In this document: positions 1 to 8,647 of the stretch, piece by piece | Numbering within the stretch: position 1 is the first letter of the stretch | Layout: every line of letters starts with the position of its first letter | Source of the DNA: JANXZS01 sp963797255 | GTDB taxonomy: Bacteria; Acidobacteriota; Terriglobia; Terriglobales; Acidobacteriaceae | Reading direction: 5' to 3' | DNA: 64,000 bases | Assembly (NCBI GenBank): GCA_963797255.1 | Contig: CAWCOV010000012.1 | Span: 558,001 to 622,000 of the forward strand | Translations under genes and position numbers: made by a program | Notes under the pieces: model-generated | What the model was told of the DNA's origin: nothing | The model's database searches: none | What the model saw: the letters and a program-made list of their open reading frames with translations, nothing else

Positions 1-196
1 CCAGGACAGAAACAAAATTCGGTCGCAAGGCCGACGCCAGCAGCAGAATCGCCGCAGGAGTATTGCGCATCGCATCTTCAACATGACTCGTGTCGGAACA
101 CTGCGCCACGATGCGGAAATCTTCTTCCATTGCCAGAACTTTAGCTGTACCCGCACGGAAGATAGCCTGCGAGTCCCCGAGGATAATCTTATGCAT
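1..196 (-). CDS. Response regulator receiver domain, NarL/FixJ-like, partial (runs off the window start)
   Basis: Reading the minus strand from the ATG at 196 gives an open frame of 65 codons to the window edge, beginning MHKIILGDSQAIFRAG. This matches the N-terminus of NarL/FixJ-type receivers (ILxADDHxxxRxG). The usual acidic pair is only half kept (GDS instead of ADD). The stretch that normally carries the phosphoacceptor reads LLLASALRP, with no Asp at the expected place. This may therefore be a pseudo-receiver that does not take phosphate in the ordinary way. The output domain, expected to be a LuxR-type helix-turn-helix from the family, lies outside the window. It is divergent from the receiver/TrxR fusion that starts at 696. 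The receiver fold is fairly safe; the loss of the phosphorylation site is read from an unaided alignment. Confidence 0.7.
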   Translation of the reverse strand, partial: MHKIILGDSQAIFRAGTAKVLAMEEDFRIVAQCSDTSHVEDAMRNTPAAILLLASALRPNFVSVL

Positions 197-695
197 GTCT
201 GCCCCTCACATCGTTACCTGCGAATACACGTGCATCCGGCAACTCACTCCCGGCTTGCGCCGGCCTGCGTCACAATTGCTTCATCGGCGTCATTGGGGAG
301 AAAACGCCTTGGTGTTTCGTAATTGGACACTTGAGTACCAAGTCTTAAATGAGAAGAAAGAAAACCAGCTCTCACTCTCAAAGGTGTTGCAAATACCACA
401 ACTCGCAGATCTCTTACTTCCACTACGTCCTCAAACCGCCGGCGGATTCCCGAATGGTTCGAAATTCGCCGTCCCGCCTTCACGTCACGGAAACGTCCGA
501 ACGACTAAAATGAATCCAGTGAAACGTTGAAAAATATAGTCAGGGAAGCTTTGCTGTATCTTACTGCCGCCCTCGCGCATCTGCTACATAAAGAACGTCG
601 AACGCCATTGTCGTATATCGAACATTTCAGCATTCGTATTGCTTTGAAAGCTAACCTACCATGTGGCCAAAATTTAGGCCATACACTGAGGTTGT
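197..695. other. Divergent intergenic region, no gene recognised
   Basis: About 500 bp between the divergent response-regulator genes. Short open frames exist on both strands but none has a ribosome-binding site plus recognisable protein sequence. It must hold promoters for both flanking genes. The only structure seen is a short inverted repeat just before the start at 696. Confidence 0.5.
664..681. promoter_or_regulatory. Inverted repeat TGGCC-N8-GGCCA upstream of the receiver/TrxR fusion
   Basis: A perfect 5-bp dyad separated by an AT-rich 8-nt centre ends 14 nt before the ATG at 696, just upstream of the GAGG ribosome-binding site (688-691). It could be an operator or a short hairpin in the leader. 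The function is a guess. Confidence 0.25.
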
Positions 696-2351
696 ATGGG
701 AAAACCCGTTCTTTTGGCGGTTGACGACGATATCAGCGTCCTTGAAGCCGTCGTACAGGACCTCCGTCGGCAATATGGCGCGACCTACCGCATCGTGCGC
801 GCGGGGTCAGGCCAGGCTGCACTCGATACCTGTCACCAGTTGAAGCAGCGCGGCGATGCCGTCGCTCTCTATCTCTCCGATCAGCGTATGCCCGGCATGA
901 CAGGGGTCGATTTTCTGGAGAAGGCAATCACCATCTATCCCGAAGCAAAGCGCGTCCTGCTAACGGCTTACGCCGATACCGATGCGGCCATCAAGGCCAT
1001 CAATACCGCGCGCATTGACTACTACCTCACCAAACCATGGGATCCGCCTGAGGAGAAGTTGTACCCCGTTCTCGATGATCTGCTCGAGGAATGGAACCGG
1101 CATTACAAGCCCGCTTTTGAAGGCATTCGCGTAATTGGACCCCGCTGGTCCCTCAGCGACCACCAGGTTCGCGATTTTCTCTCCCGCAATCAGATTCCTT
1201 ACATCTGGCTCAATCCCGAAGACAGTGAAGAAGCCCGTAACCTCTTGCAGCAGTTCAACGTAAACGACCGCAAGCTCCCCGCCGTGCTCTTTCCGGATGG
1301 GACTTCGCTGGTCCAGCCTTCGCAGACGGAGCTCGCCGGCAAAGTCGGCCTGAGAACCCAGGCCACCAAGGACTTCTATGACCTGTTAGTTGTAGGAGCG
1401 GGACCTGCTGGACTCGCAGCCGCTGTCTACGGATGCTCCGAAGGCCTCAAGACTCTCATCATTGAGCCCGACGCTCCCGGCGGTCAGGCTGGCTCGAGTT
1501 CCAAAATCGAGAATTACCTTGGATTTCCCTCCGGCGTTACCGGAGAAGATCTCGCCCGACGCGCCTATGTGCAGGCATCCCGCTTCGGTGCCGAGTTCCT
1601 TACGCAGTGCGCCAGTTCCATCCGCACCCACGACCAATATCACTTCTTAAAGCTGGCCGATGGCCGCGAGGTCTCCAGCCGCGCGGTTCTGCTTTCCATT
1701 GGCGTCAACTATCGCCGCCTCGACAACATCGTCGGCGTCAACGAGCTTACCGGCCGCGGCATTTATTACGGTGCCGCCATGTCGGAGGCGCGCGCCTGCC
1801 AGGACGAGAAAGTCTTCATCATCGGCGGGGCAAACTCCGCCGGACAGGCAGCCATGCACTTCTCCAAATACGCCAACAAGGTAACAATGCTGGTGCGCGG
1901 AGAATCCCTCGAGAAGAGCATGTCGAAATACTTGATCGATCAGATTCGCGCAACATCGAATATTGAGGTGAAAGTTCACAGTCAGGTCGAGGAGGCCATG
2001 GGCGAAGAACGCCTTGAGTCCCTGAGAATCCGAAACTCCAGCGGTGAATCCGTTGAGGCCGCTAGCTCCCTCTTCATTTTCATCGGTGCTGCGCCGAAAA
2101 CTGACTGGCTGCCCCCTAACGTGCTGCGCGATCCCCACGGCTTCGTGCTGTGCGGCAGCGATCTCAAAGTGGATGGAAAGCTTCCCGCCTTCTGGAAAGA
2201 AGAGCGTGAGCCCTATCTGCTTGAAACCAGCACCCCCGGTATCTTTGCCGCGGGCGATGCCCGTCACGGCTCCGTCAAACGAGTCGCGTCGGCGGTGGGC
2301 GAAGGCTCTATCGCGGTGCAGTTCATTCATCAGTACCTGGCGAGGTTCTAG
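696..2351 (+). CDS. Response regulator receiver fused to a thioredoxin-reductase-like FAD oxidoreductase
   Basis: 551 aa in three parts. Residues 1-125 are a CheY-like receiver with acidic cluster VDDD (Asp10-12), phosphoacceptor Asp62, Thr90 and Lys113 in TKPW. Residues about 140-215 form a thioredoxin/glutaredoxin-like module without a CxxC (VIGPRWS). From residue 228 there is a thioredoxin-reductase fold with the FAD motif GAGPAG (234-239), the NADPH motif GGANSAG (377-383) and a C-terminal FAD-binding AAGDA. Where classical TrxR has its CxxC (about 359-364) the sequence reads GAAMSE, so it cannot reduce thioredoxin by the usual dithiol route. The family is widespread but its substrate is unclear. 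GAGG precedes the ATG. The histidine kinase starts 5 nt after the stop, which makes them a probable two-component pair sensing or controlling redox state. Confidence 0.9.
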   Translation: MGKPVLLAVDDDISVLEAVVQDLRRQYGATYRIVRAGSGQAALDTCHQLKQRGDAVALYLSDQRMPGMTGVDFLEKAITIYPEAKRVLLTAYADTDAAIKAINTARIDYYLTKPWDPPEEKLYPVLDDLLEEWNRHYKPAFEGIRVIGPRWSLSDHQVRDFLSRNQIPYIWLNPEDSEEARNLLQQFNVNDRKLPAVLFPDGTSLVQPSQTELAGKVGLRTQATKDFYDLLVVGAGPAGLAAAVYGCSEGLKTLIIEPDAPGGQAGSSSKIENYLGFPSGVTGEDLARRAYVQASRFGAEFLTQCASSIRTHDQYHFLKLADGREVSSRAVLLSIGVNYRRLDNIVGVNELTGRGIYYGAAMSEARACQDEKVFIIGGANSAGQAAMHFSKYANKVTMLVRGESLEKSMSKYLIDQIRATSNIEVKVHSQVEEAMGEERLESLRIRNSSGESVEAASSLFIFIGAAPKTDWLPPNVLRDPHGFVLCGSDLKVDGKLPAFWKEEREPYLLETSTPGIFAAGDARHGSVKRVASAVGEGSIAVQFIHQYLARF

Positions 2352-2355
2352 TTCC

Positions 2356-3792
2356 ATGACAGAGAGCGTCACAACCATGCACGTCCAGAAAGTAAAGATC
2401 CGCGATCTGTATCAGGAGCTGTTACAAGTCCCCATCTTCGCCACTTCCACGGAGCACGAGCTCGAAGGCCTCGGAGACGCGGAAGTGGTCGAGGCTCCAG
2501 CGGGAACAGAGCTCATCCGCGCCAATGACGAGACCAACCGCAATTTTTGGATCGTGCTTTCCGGCGAAGTGCGCGGTGAAAAACTGCTCTCAGACGGGTC
2601 TCTCATGTCCATTGGAGTCTACGGCCCCGGCAGTTCTTTCGGAGAGGTCCCATTGCTCGCCGGCCGCTCCCCCCACGTTACCGGCACGCTCAATGAAGAC
2701 AGCCGCATCCTCCGAATTGACGAAGATTCCTTTTGGAAAATGATGTTTCATTCCCCGAAGGTGCGCATCGCCGTGCTCGGCACTATGGCCGAACGACTGC
2801 AGGCCTACCAGAGCCAGGCGGTGCATCGCGAGAAGCTCATCTCCCTTGGCACCCTGGTCGCAGGGCTCATGCATGAGCTCAACAATCCTGGAGCCGCCGC
2901 TACCCGAGCCGCTTCGCAATTGCGAGAAAACCTTACCCGCCTGCAAAACCTCACTTTAAAATTCTGCGCAGCACCCCTCACTTCTGAACAGATTGAATGC
3001 CTCAGCGAGTTGCAGGACGAAGCCTTGGCCTCTGTCCCGCCACAGGCCGTCTCGTCGCTTGAAGAAGCGGACGCGGAAGAAGCGATGGTCGATTGGCTCG
3101 ACAACACCGGAGTGGAAAATGGCTGGAAGATCGCGCCCGCCCTATGCGCCAGCAATCTTCACTCGCAGAACCTGGAGTGCGCCCGCAGCGAGTTTAATCC
3201 CGCCCAGCTTTCCGACGCGCTCAACTGGCTGGCCGCCCTCGTCTCCAGCGTACAACTGGTCGGCACCATTGAAGAAAGCATCAACCGCGTCTCCTCCCTC
3301 GTCATTGCGGTAAAGAAATTCGCCCGGCCCGAGGACGCCAAGACCCACGAAGTCGACGTGCACGACAATATTCAGAGCACCCTCACCATCCTTGCCCACA
3401 AATTCCGGCATAAAGAACTCAAAGTCGAAAAGGATTTCACCGCGCAGTCTCCCCGCCTCACTACCCGTGGCGCGGGCCTCAGCCAGGTGTGGACGAATCT
3501 TCTCGACAACGCCATCGATGCTTCGCCGCAGAAAGGTCTCGTCCGCATCCGTACCTGGAACGACGACAACTCTCTTTACGTCTCCGTCGCCGATCACGGC
3601 AGCGGCATCGCCGACGAAATTGCCGGCAAGGTCTTTGAGCCGTTCTTCACTACCAAGCCTGTAGGCGAAGGAACCGGCCTAGGCCTCGATCTCTCCCGCA
3701 AGATCGTCATCGAGCAGTATCGCGGCGAGATCAGCTTCACCTCCAGCCCGCAGGGCACGGATTTCCTGGTCCGCCTGCCACTCGTTATGTAA
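2356..3792 (+). CDS. Sensor histidine kinase with N-terminal cyclic-nucleotide-binding-like domain
   Basis: 478 aa, no transmembrane segment, so probably cytosolic. Residues about 25-140 form a cNMP/CRP-type beta-barrel sensor (LLSDGSLMSIG, GPGSSFGEVPLLAG). A dimerisation/phosphoacceptor helix follows with His173 in MHELNNP. The GHKL ATPase has the N-box Asn385 (LLDNAID), DHGSGI and the lid GEGTGLGL. The start chosen is the ATG at 2356, just after the stop of the upstream TrxR fusion; the open frame extends further upstream inside that gene but this start fits the domain boundary. The pairing with the receiver/TrxR fusion is inferred from adjacency. Which ligand the barrel binds is not visible. 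Confidence 0.9.
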   Translation: MTESVTTMHVQKVKIRDLYQELLQVPIFATSTEHELEGLGDAEVVEAPAGTELIRANDETNRNFWIVLSGEVRGEKLLSDGSLMSIGVYGPGSSFGEVPLLAGRSPHVTGTLNEDSRILRIDEDSFWKMMFHSPKVRIAVLGTMAERLQAYQSQAVHREKLISLGTLVAGLMHELNNPGAAATRAASQLRENLTRLQNLTLKFCAAPLTSEQIECLSELQDEALASVPPQAVSSLEEADAEEAMVDWLDNTGVENGWKIAPALCASNLHSQNLECARSEFNPAQLSDALNWLAALVSSVQLVGTIEESINRVSSLVIAVKKFARPEDAKTHEVDVHDNIQSTLTILAHKFRHKELKVEKDFTAQSPRLTTRGAGLSQVWTNLLDNAIDASPQKGLVRIRTWNDDNSLYVSVADHGSGIADEIAGKVFEPFFTTKPVGEGTGLGLDLSRKIVIEQYRGEISFTSSPQGTDFLVRLPLVM

Positions 3793-3892
3793 GAACTCTC
3801 CCAGCCAACTCTTCCGGCGCTCCACAGCGTCCGCGAAAGTTCATGCATCAAGTTCCCGCGCCCTTCGGCCGATAGAGGGTGGTGAGGACGCA

Positions 3893-4813
3893 GTGCAGGC
3901 GCACCGCTCCGGGAGAGGTTGGACTTTGTTCGCAATTATCGGAATCCTCGTCGTATTCGGCGCAGTGATCGGCGGCTTCCTCATGGAGAAGGGCCACATC
4001 GCCGTCCTGCTGCAGCCCGCCGAGTTGCTCATCATCGGCGGAGCCGCCTTTGGAACGCTGCTCATCGCCAATCCCATCCACATCCTCAAAGATCTGTTAG
4101 CAGGATTGAAGTCCGTCCTCGGACATTCCCGCTTCGACAAGTCGCGCTACCTCGACACGCTCAAAATGATGCACGAGCTCTTCAACAAGGTTCGCCGCGA
4201 AGGCATGCTCGCGATTGAAGGCGATATTGAGACGCCGCAGGAGAGCAAAATCTTCCAGCAGTTTCCTGCCTTCCTCGCCGATCGCCGCGTGCGCGATTTC
4301 ACCTGCGACACCATGCGCATGTCCATCACCGGCGGCGTCGATCCATTCGACATCGATCAAATGATGGAACTCGATATGGATGTCCAGCACCACGACGCCA
4401 CTGAGTGCGTCAGTGCGCTCACCACAGTGGCGGACGCGCTTCCCGGCCTCGGCATCGTCGCCGCGGTCCTCGGAGTCGTCATCACAATGGGCGCCTTAGG
4501 TGGCCCGCCGGAGTTCATCGGCCACAAAGTTGCCGCCGCGCTAGTGGGAACTTTTCTCGGCATCCTGCTCTGCTACGGGCTCGTTGGTCCCCTCAGTGCC
4601 AACATGGGCAAGACTGCGGAAGATGAGCGCGCCTACCTGCACGTCCTTCGCGTCCTGCTGCTGTGTTTCGCCAAAAGTCTGCCGCCCATCATCGCGGTCG
4701 AAGTAGGCCGTCGCGCCATTCCCAGCCACGTCCGTCCATCGTTTGCTGAAATGGAAGCAGCCTGCAGGGCACAGCCGTCCGGCGCAGCCGACAAAAAAGA
4801 AGTGGCAGCCTAG
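3893..4813 (+). CDS. motA: Flagellar motor stator protein MotA
   Basis: 306 aa starting at GTG 3893. Four membrane segments are recognisable: about 11-29 (FAIIGILVVFGAVIGG), 38-60, then after a long cytoplasmic loop 185-205 (LPGLGIVAAVLGVVITMGAL) and 222-240. The loop (about 60-180) is the part of MotA that contacts the rotor. The C-terminal signature VEVGRRAIPSHVRPSF is typical. MotA with MotB conducts protons (or sodium) and turns the flagellum. motB begins 4 nt after this stop, so the two are co-transcribed. No other flagellar gene lies in the window, so this is an isolated motor operon. Confidence 0.95.
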   Translation: MQAHRSGRGWTLFAIIGILVVFGAVIGGFLMEKGHIAVLLQPAELLIIGGAAFGTLLIANPIHILKDLLAGLKSVLGHSRFDKSRYLDTLKMMHELFNKVRREGMLAIEGDIETPQESKIFQQFPAFLADRRVRDFTCDTMRMSITGGVDPFDIDQMMELDMDVQHHDATECVSALTTVADALPGLGIVAAVLGVVITMGALGGPPEFIGHKVAAALVGTFLGILLCYGLVGPLSANMGKTAEDERAYLHVLRVLLLCFAKSLPPIIAVEVGRRAIPSHVRPSFAEMEAACRAQPSGAADKKEVAA

Positions 4814-4817
4814 CACC

Positions 4818-5594
4818 ATGGACGACAAGCGGCCCATTATAGTCATTCGCAGAAAAGCTCCCGCGCACGGCCACCACGGCGGCGCGTGGAAGGTCGCCTA
4901 CGCCGACTTCGTTACCGCCATGATGGCGCTCTTCATCGTCCTCTGGCTCATCAACTCCAGCGAGCATGTCCGCAAAGCGGTTGCCGGATATTTCAACGAT
5001 CCCGCAGGAAAAACCAATCTCACCGGAAGCGACCACGCCAGTTCCGCGCAAAATCTTCCTCTCACCCGCGACAACGTAGACCAACTGAAGCAGCAGTTGG
5101 AGAAAGACATCGCGCAGAAAGCAGAGCTGCAAAAACTCAAGCAGCAGATCGAACTCACCGTCACCCCCGAAGGCCTGCGCATCGAGTTATTGGAGACGAA
5201 GGAAGGAACATTCTTTGAGAGCGGCAGCTCCGAACTCAGCAGCAATGGACGCAGCATCCTCGCCATGGTCGCCGAAGAACTCCGCAACCTCCCCAACAAT
5301 CTCTCCATCGAGGGCCACACAGATTCCAAGCCCTACGCGCAGGAGGGAACCTATAGCAACTGGGAGCTATCGGTCGATCGCGCCAACTCGGCCCGCCGCA
5401 ACATGCAGGAGATGGGCATCCGTCAGAACCAGGTCTCGCAGGTCCGCGGATACGCCGATCAGCGCCTCCGCGTCACAAAAAATCCCCTTGACCCATCCAA
5501 TCGCCGCATCTCGCTCATCGTGCAATACGCCAACACCGATCCACCCGCCGCGCCCCTACAACCGCCCGCCCACACAACCACCGCCACCCGCTGA
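4818..5594 (+). CDS. motB: Flagellar motor stator protein MotB (OmpA-family peptidoglycan-binding)
   Basis: 258 aa. A basic N-terminus with HGHHGG leads into one transmembrane helix containing the ion-carrying Asp30 (YADFVTAMMALF), equivalent to Asp32 of E. coli MotB. A linker with coiled-coil character (about 85-115) precedes an OmpA-like domain (about 125-245) with IEGHTDSKPY and the conserved arginines of NRRISLIV, which anchors the stator to peptidoglycan. ATG 4818 is chosen because it follows the motA stop and gives the canonical N-terminus; an in-frame start upstream would lie inside motA. The last 20 residues are a Pro/Thr/Ala tail. Confidence 0.95.
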   Translation: MDDKRPIIVIRRKAPAHGHHGGAWKVAYADFVTAMMALFIVLWLINSSEHVRKAVAGYFNDPAGKTNLTGSDHASSAQNLPLTRDNVDQLKQQLEKDIAQKAELQKLKQQIELTVTPEGLRIELLETKEGTFFESGSSELSSNGRSILAMVAEELRNLPNNLSIEGHTDSKPYAQEGTYSNWELSVDRANSARRNMQEMGIRQNQVSQVRGYADQRLRVTKNPLDPSNRRISLIVQYANTDPPAAPLQPPAHTTTATR

Positions 5595-5619
5595 CGCTTC
5601 TCGACATCGCAGGTGGAAT

Positions 5620-5655
5620 GTGGCCCATTCAAGCCCACCGTTGGCTTGAGTGGGA
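5620..5655. repeat. Intergenic palindromic repeat, family A
   Basis: An imperfect hairpin of the form CATTCAAGCC / GGCTTGAGTGGG after GTGGCCC. Further copies lie at 12402, 16561, 16705 and 18183, with a diverged copy at 17664. Confidence 0.8.
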
Positions 5656-5694
5656 TAGAGTTACTTCTCCGGATTCTGGGTACTGTGTGCTGGA

Positions 5695-5728
5695 GTGCCC
5701 CATCCTTCGCAAAGCGAAGAGTGGGATT
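5695..5728. repeat. Intergenic repeat, family D
   Basis: GTGCCCCATCCTTCGC followed by AAAGCGAAG gives a CTTCGC/GCGAAG hairpin. A second copy is at 5847. Confidence 0.7.
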
Positions 5729-5768
5729 AACAATGACCGCGAACCCGTCCTCGATTCCGAAGCAACTT

Positions 5769-5806
5769 GTCATCCCGACCGAAGCAAAGCGCAGTGGAGG
5801 GATCTG
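5769..5806. repeat. Intergenic repeat, family B
   Basis: Begins GTCATCCCGACCGAAGC and ends GTGGAGGGATCTG. A near-identical copy is at 5906, and shortened variants are at 12264 and 12333. Confidence 0.75.
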
Positions 5807-5846
5807 CGTTTCCTCCTTCATGGGTACCCATCCTTCGAGACGCCGG

Positions 5847-5880
5847 GTGCCCCATCCTTCGCAGAGCGAAGGGAGGGATC
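5847..5880. repeat. Intergenic repeat, family D, second copy
   Basis: Same CTTCGC...GCGAAG hairpin as the copy at 5695, preceded by GTGCCCCAT. It differs at a few positions. Confidence 0.7.
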
Positions 5881-5905
5881 AAGTGAGGCTCGCACCCAAA
5901 ACATT

Positions 5906-5943
5906 GTCATCCCGACCGAAGCAAAGCGAAGTGGAGGGACCTG
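5906..5943. repeat. Intergenic repeat, family B, second copy
   Basis: Nearly identical to the copy at 5769 apart from two or three substitutions. Confidence 0.75.
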
Positions 5944-5999
5944 CGGTTGCTTCTAACCTCGGCGGGGTGCCCCGGTCTCGATAAGGCTTCCAAACCACG

Positions 6000-6042
6000 C
6001 CGGGTGCCCCCGGTCCCTCGCTCTTGGGGACCGGGGATCTCG
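6000..6042. repeat. Intergenic hairpin repeat, family C (CCGGTCCC stem)
   Basis: CGGGTGCCCC is followed by a perfect 8-bp hairpin CCGGTCCC / GGGACCGG and then GGATCT. The copy at 8524 has the same stem. Copies at 6049, 8459 and 12492 keep the frame but have a different stem. Confidence 0.75.
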
Positions 6043-6048
6043 AACAAA

Positions 6049-6089
6049 TGCGGGTGCCCCCAGGTCTCGCGTTTGAGACCTGGGATCCT
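6049..6089. repeat. Intergenic hairpin repeat, family C (CCAGGTCTC stem)
   Basis: CGGGTGCCCC is followed by a 9-bp hairpin CCAGGTCTC / GAGACCTGG, then GGATCC. Both arms differ in concert from the neighbouring copy at 6000, so the pairing is conserved while the sequence is not. Confidence 0.75.
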
Positions 6090-6213
6090 CCCAAGCCGAA
6101 TCAAATCCACCCCCCCCGCATATTGCCCCCGCCGCTCCATTCCTGTAGCTTGGTCTGTCCCTCATAATCGCTACCAACGAGCGGGCTTTTCATCCATCCC
6201 CGCAGGAGCATTC

Positions 6214-8403
6214 ATGATCCGCAGCATGCGTTTCCTCGTCATCCTTTTCGTCCTCTCCCCGTTCGTGTACGCGCAGGATTCCTACCCCTTCCAGAATCCC
6301 GCAATGCCGCTCGAAGATCGCGTCAGCAACATCCTTTCCCTCATGACCCTCGAGGAAAAGCTGGCCTGCCTCGAGACCAGCTCCGCCGTCCCCCGCCTCG
6401 GTATACCCGACGCAGGAGGCACCGAGGGGCTCCACGGAATCGTGCAGGCGGGAAACTTCGGCGCCAAGCCCATCCCTACCACCAGCTTTCCTGAAGTCAT
6501 CGGCATGGCCTCCACATGGGATCCCACGCTGATTCACGACATCGCCGCCGCTGAAGCCTATGAGGCCCGCTACATCACGCAGAGCGCCAAATACAAGCAT
6601 CCCGCGCTCGTCGTCTGGGGACCAAACGCGGACCTCGCTCGCGATCCCCGCTGGGGACGCAACAACGAGAGCTACGGCGAAGATCCTTTCTTTGACGGAG
6701 TCATGGCGACCGCCTACTCCAAGGGCCTGCAGGGCGACAATCCGAAATACTGGCAGACCGCATCGCTGCTCAAGCACTTCTTCGCCAACAGCAACGAGAC
6801 CACACGCGGCGGCTCCAGCTCCAACTTCGACAACGCCCTTTTCTGGGACTACTACTCCGCGCCCTTCCGCATGGCCATTCAACAGGGCGGAGCCAAGTCC
6901 TTCATGGCCTCCTACAACGCGTGGAACAAGGTTCCCATGACCGTCAATCCCATCATCGACGAAGTCGTGATCAAGCAGTGGGGAGCCAACGGAATCTTTT
7001 CTTCCGACGCCACCGCGGTCGAGCAGATGGTGACTAACCATAAGTACTTCGCCGATCAGCCAACAGCGCTCGCCGCCGCCATCAAGGCCGGCATCTCGCA
7101 GGTCCTCAGCTTCGGTCCTCCACTCGCTGGGCGCGTGCAGGAAGCGCTCAAAGCGAAACTTCTAACCGAGGGCGACATCGACAACGCCCTTCGCGGAAAA
7201 TTCCGCACCGTCATCTGGCTCGGCCTGCTCGATCCGCCCGCGCACAATCCCTACGTCGCAATCGGCGAAAGCGGCGAGCCCGAGCCGTGGACCACCGACA
7301 AGCACAAGGATCTCTCACTCAACGTCGCCCACAAATCCATCGTGCTGCTTAAGAACGCCAACAACACGCTGCCGCTCAACGTCGCCACGCTCAAGTCCAT
7401 CGCCGTCATTGGCCCGCGCGCCAACGACAATCCCATCGACATGTATGCCGGAGTGTCGCCTTACTCCATCACTCCCATTGAGGGCGTCCGTCGCAAACTT
7501 CGCCCGCAGACCATCCTTCATCACGTCGACGACAACAACATGGACCTCATGATCCAAGCTGCGAAAGAGGCGGAAGTCGCCGTAATCGTCGTCGGCAATC
7601 ACCCCATCTGCGGCGGCAAGCTCGGCATCGATATGTTCAATACCGACACCTCCACCAAGCCCTGCGCCGACAAGACCGAAGGCCGCGAGGGCCGCGACCG
7701 CGAGTCTATTGATCTCTCGCAGGAAGACCTCATCCGCAAGGTCTACGCCGTCAATCCGCGCACCATCGTCGTGCTCGTCTCCAGCTTTCCCTACGCCATT
7801 CCGTGGACGCAGGCCAACATCCCCGCCATCCTGCAATCCGCGCACACTTCGCAGGACGAAGGCACCGCCATCGCCGATGTTCTCTTCGGCGACTACAATC
7901 CTGGCGGACGCCTCAATCAGACCTGGCCCAAATCGCTCGAGCAGCTTCCGCCCATGGACGACTACGACATCCGCCACGGCCGCACCTACATGTACTTCAA
8001 AGGCGATCCGCTTTATCCCTTCGGATACGGGCTCAGCTACACCACGTTCCAGTACTCCAATATGAAATCATCCGTGGCATCGCTCTCGTCGGAAGGCACG
8101 GCGACCATCTCCGTCGATGTCAAGAACACCGGCACCCGCGAAGGAGACGAAGTCGTTGAACTCTACGTCGCGCATCTCCCCGCCACCGCTGGCCGCCCCG
8201 CACAGGAACTCAAAGGATTCCAGCGTGTCACCCTCAAGCCCGGCGAAATTCACACCGTCACCATCCCATTGAAGTCCGCGTCGTTAGCATGGTGGAACGA
8301 CACCACAAAGAAATTCGAAGTCGACCCCGGCCCACTCGAGGTGAGTGTAGGAAGCTCCTCCACCGACATCCGCCAAAAGAAGACCATCACCATCAAACCG
8401 TGA
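6214..8403 (+). CDS. Secreted glycoside hydrolase family 3 (beta-glucosidase/xylosidase type)
   Basis: 729 aa. A signal peptide (about 1-20, ending in YAQ) sends it to the periplasm or outside. The GH3 N-terminal TIM barrel (about 30-330) carries the substrate-contacting LLKHFFAN, DPRWGRNNESYGEDP and the nucleophile motif GIFSSDA with Asp265. The GH3 C-terminal alpha/beta-sandwich (about 375-600) and a fibronectin-III-like domain (about 640-725) complete the three-domain plan. AGGAG at 6204-6208 fixes the ATG at 6214. GH3 enzymes release single sugars from the non-reducing end of beta-glycans. Whether glucose, xylose or another sugar is preferred cannot be read here. It stands alone between two repeat regions. 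Confidence 0.93.
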   Translation: MIRSMRFLVILFVLSPFVYAQDSYPFQNPAMPLEDRVSNILSLMTLEEKLACLETSSAVPRLGIPDAGGTEGLHGIVQAGNFGAKPIPTTSFPEVIGMASTWDPTLIHDIAAAEAYEARYITQSAKYKHPALVVWGPNADLARDPRWGRNNESYGEDPFFDGVMATAYSKGLQGDNPKYWQTASLLKHFFANSNETTRGGSSSNFDNALFWDYYSAPFRMAIQQGGAKSFMASYNAWNKVPMTVNPIIDEVVIKQWGANGIFSSDATAVEQMVTNHKYFADQPTALAAAIKAGISQVLSFGPPLAGRVQEALKAKLLTEGDIDNALRGKFRTVIWLGLLDPPAHNPYVAIGESGEPEPWTTDKHKDLSLNVAHKSIVLLKNANNTLPLNVATLKSIAVIGPRANDNPIDMYAGVSPYSITPIEGVRRKLRPQTILHHVDDNNMDLMIQAAKEAEVAVIVVGNHPICGGKLGIDMFNTDTSTKPCADKTEGREGRDRESIDLSQEDLIRKVYAVNPRTIVVLVSSFPYAIPWTQANIPAILQSAHTSQDEGTAIADVLFGDYNPGGRLNQTWPKSLEQLPPMDDYDIRHGRTYMYFKGDPLYPFGYGLSYTTFQYSNMKSSVASLSSEGTATISVDVKNTGTREGDEVVELYVAHLPATAGRPAQELKGFQRVTLKPGEIHTVTIPLKSASLAWWNDTTKKFEVDPGPLEVSVGSSSTDIRQKKTITIKP

Positions 8404-8458
8404 GTATTGGGGTGTCTGTGACGATCGCCGAATGGCTCAGATTTTGATCTTGGACCTA

Positions 8459-8494
8459 TGCGGGTGCCCCAGGTCTCGCCTTTGAGACCCGGGA
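8459..8494. repeat. Intergenic hairpin repeat, family C
   Basis: CGGGTGCCCC with CAGGTCTC / GAGACCCG arms downstream of the GH3 gene. One pair in the stem differs from the copy at 6049. Confidence 0.7.
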
Positions 8495-8523
8495 TTTCTT
8501 CCGGAGTATTCTTCAGAGATGTA

Positions 8524-8567
8524 CGCGGGTGTCTCCGGTCCCTCGCTTGTGGGGACCGGGGATCTCG
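8524..8567. repeat. Intergenic hairpin repeat, family C (CCGGTCCC stem)
   Basis: CGGGTGTCT then CCGGTCCC / GGGACCGG and GGATCTCG, the same stem as at 6000 but a different loop. Confidence 0.7.
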
Positions 8568-8647
8568 TCATGGTTTCTTAAACCAACTTCCCCACCCATT
8601 GGCGTAGACTATGCTTTCGATACGACTCAGCAACGGAGGAGATTTCC

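Larger units (their letters stand above)
5595..6213. other. Repeat-packed intergenic region between motB and the GH3 gene
   Basis: Roughly 620 bp with no gene. It holds at least seven short palindromic repeats of four families (listed separately), nearly head to tail. Open frames crossing it are produced by the repeats themselves. The promoter of the GH3 gene is expected near 6100-6200. Confidence 0.8.

Noticed and set aside
1647..2378. 243-codon open frame antisense to the receiver/TrxR fusion
   Set aside because: A by-product of high GC third positions. The sense strand encodes a clear multi-domain protein.
5620..6090. Small proteins encoded by open frames across the repeats
   Set aside because: The frames consist of translated repeat sequence (for example HPDRSKAQW) and lack ribosome-binding sites.
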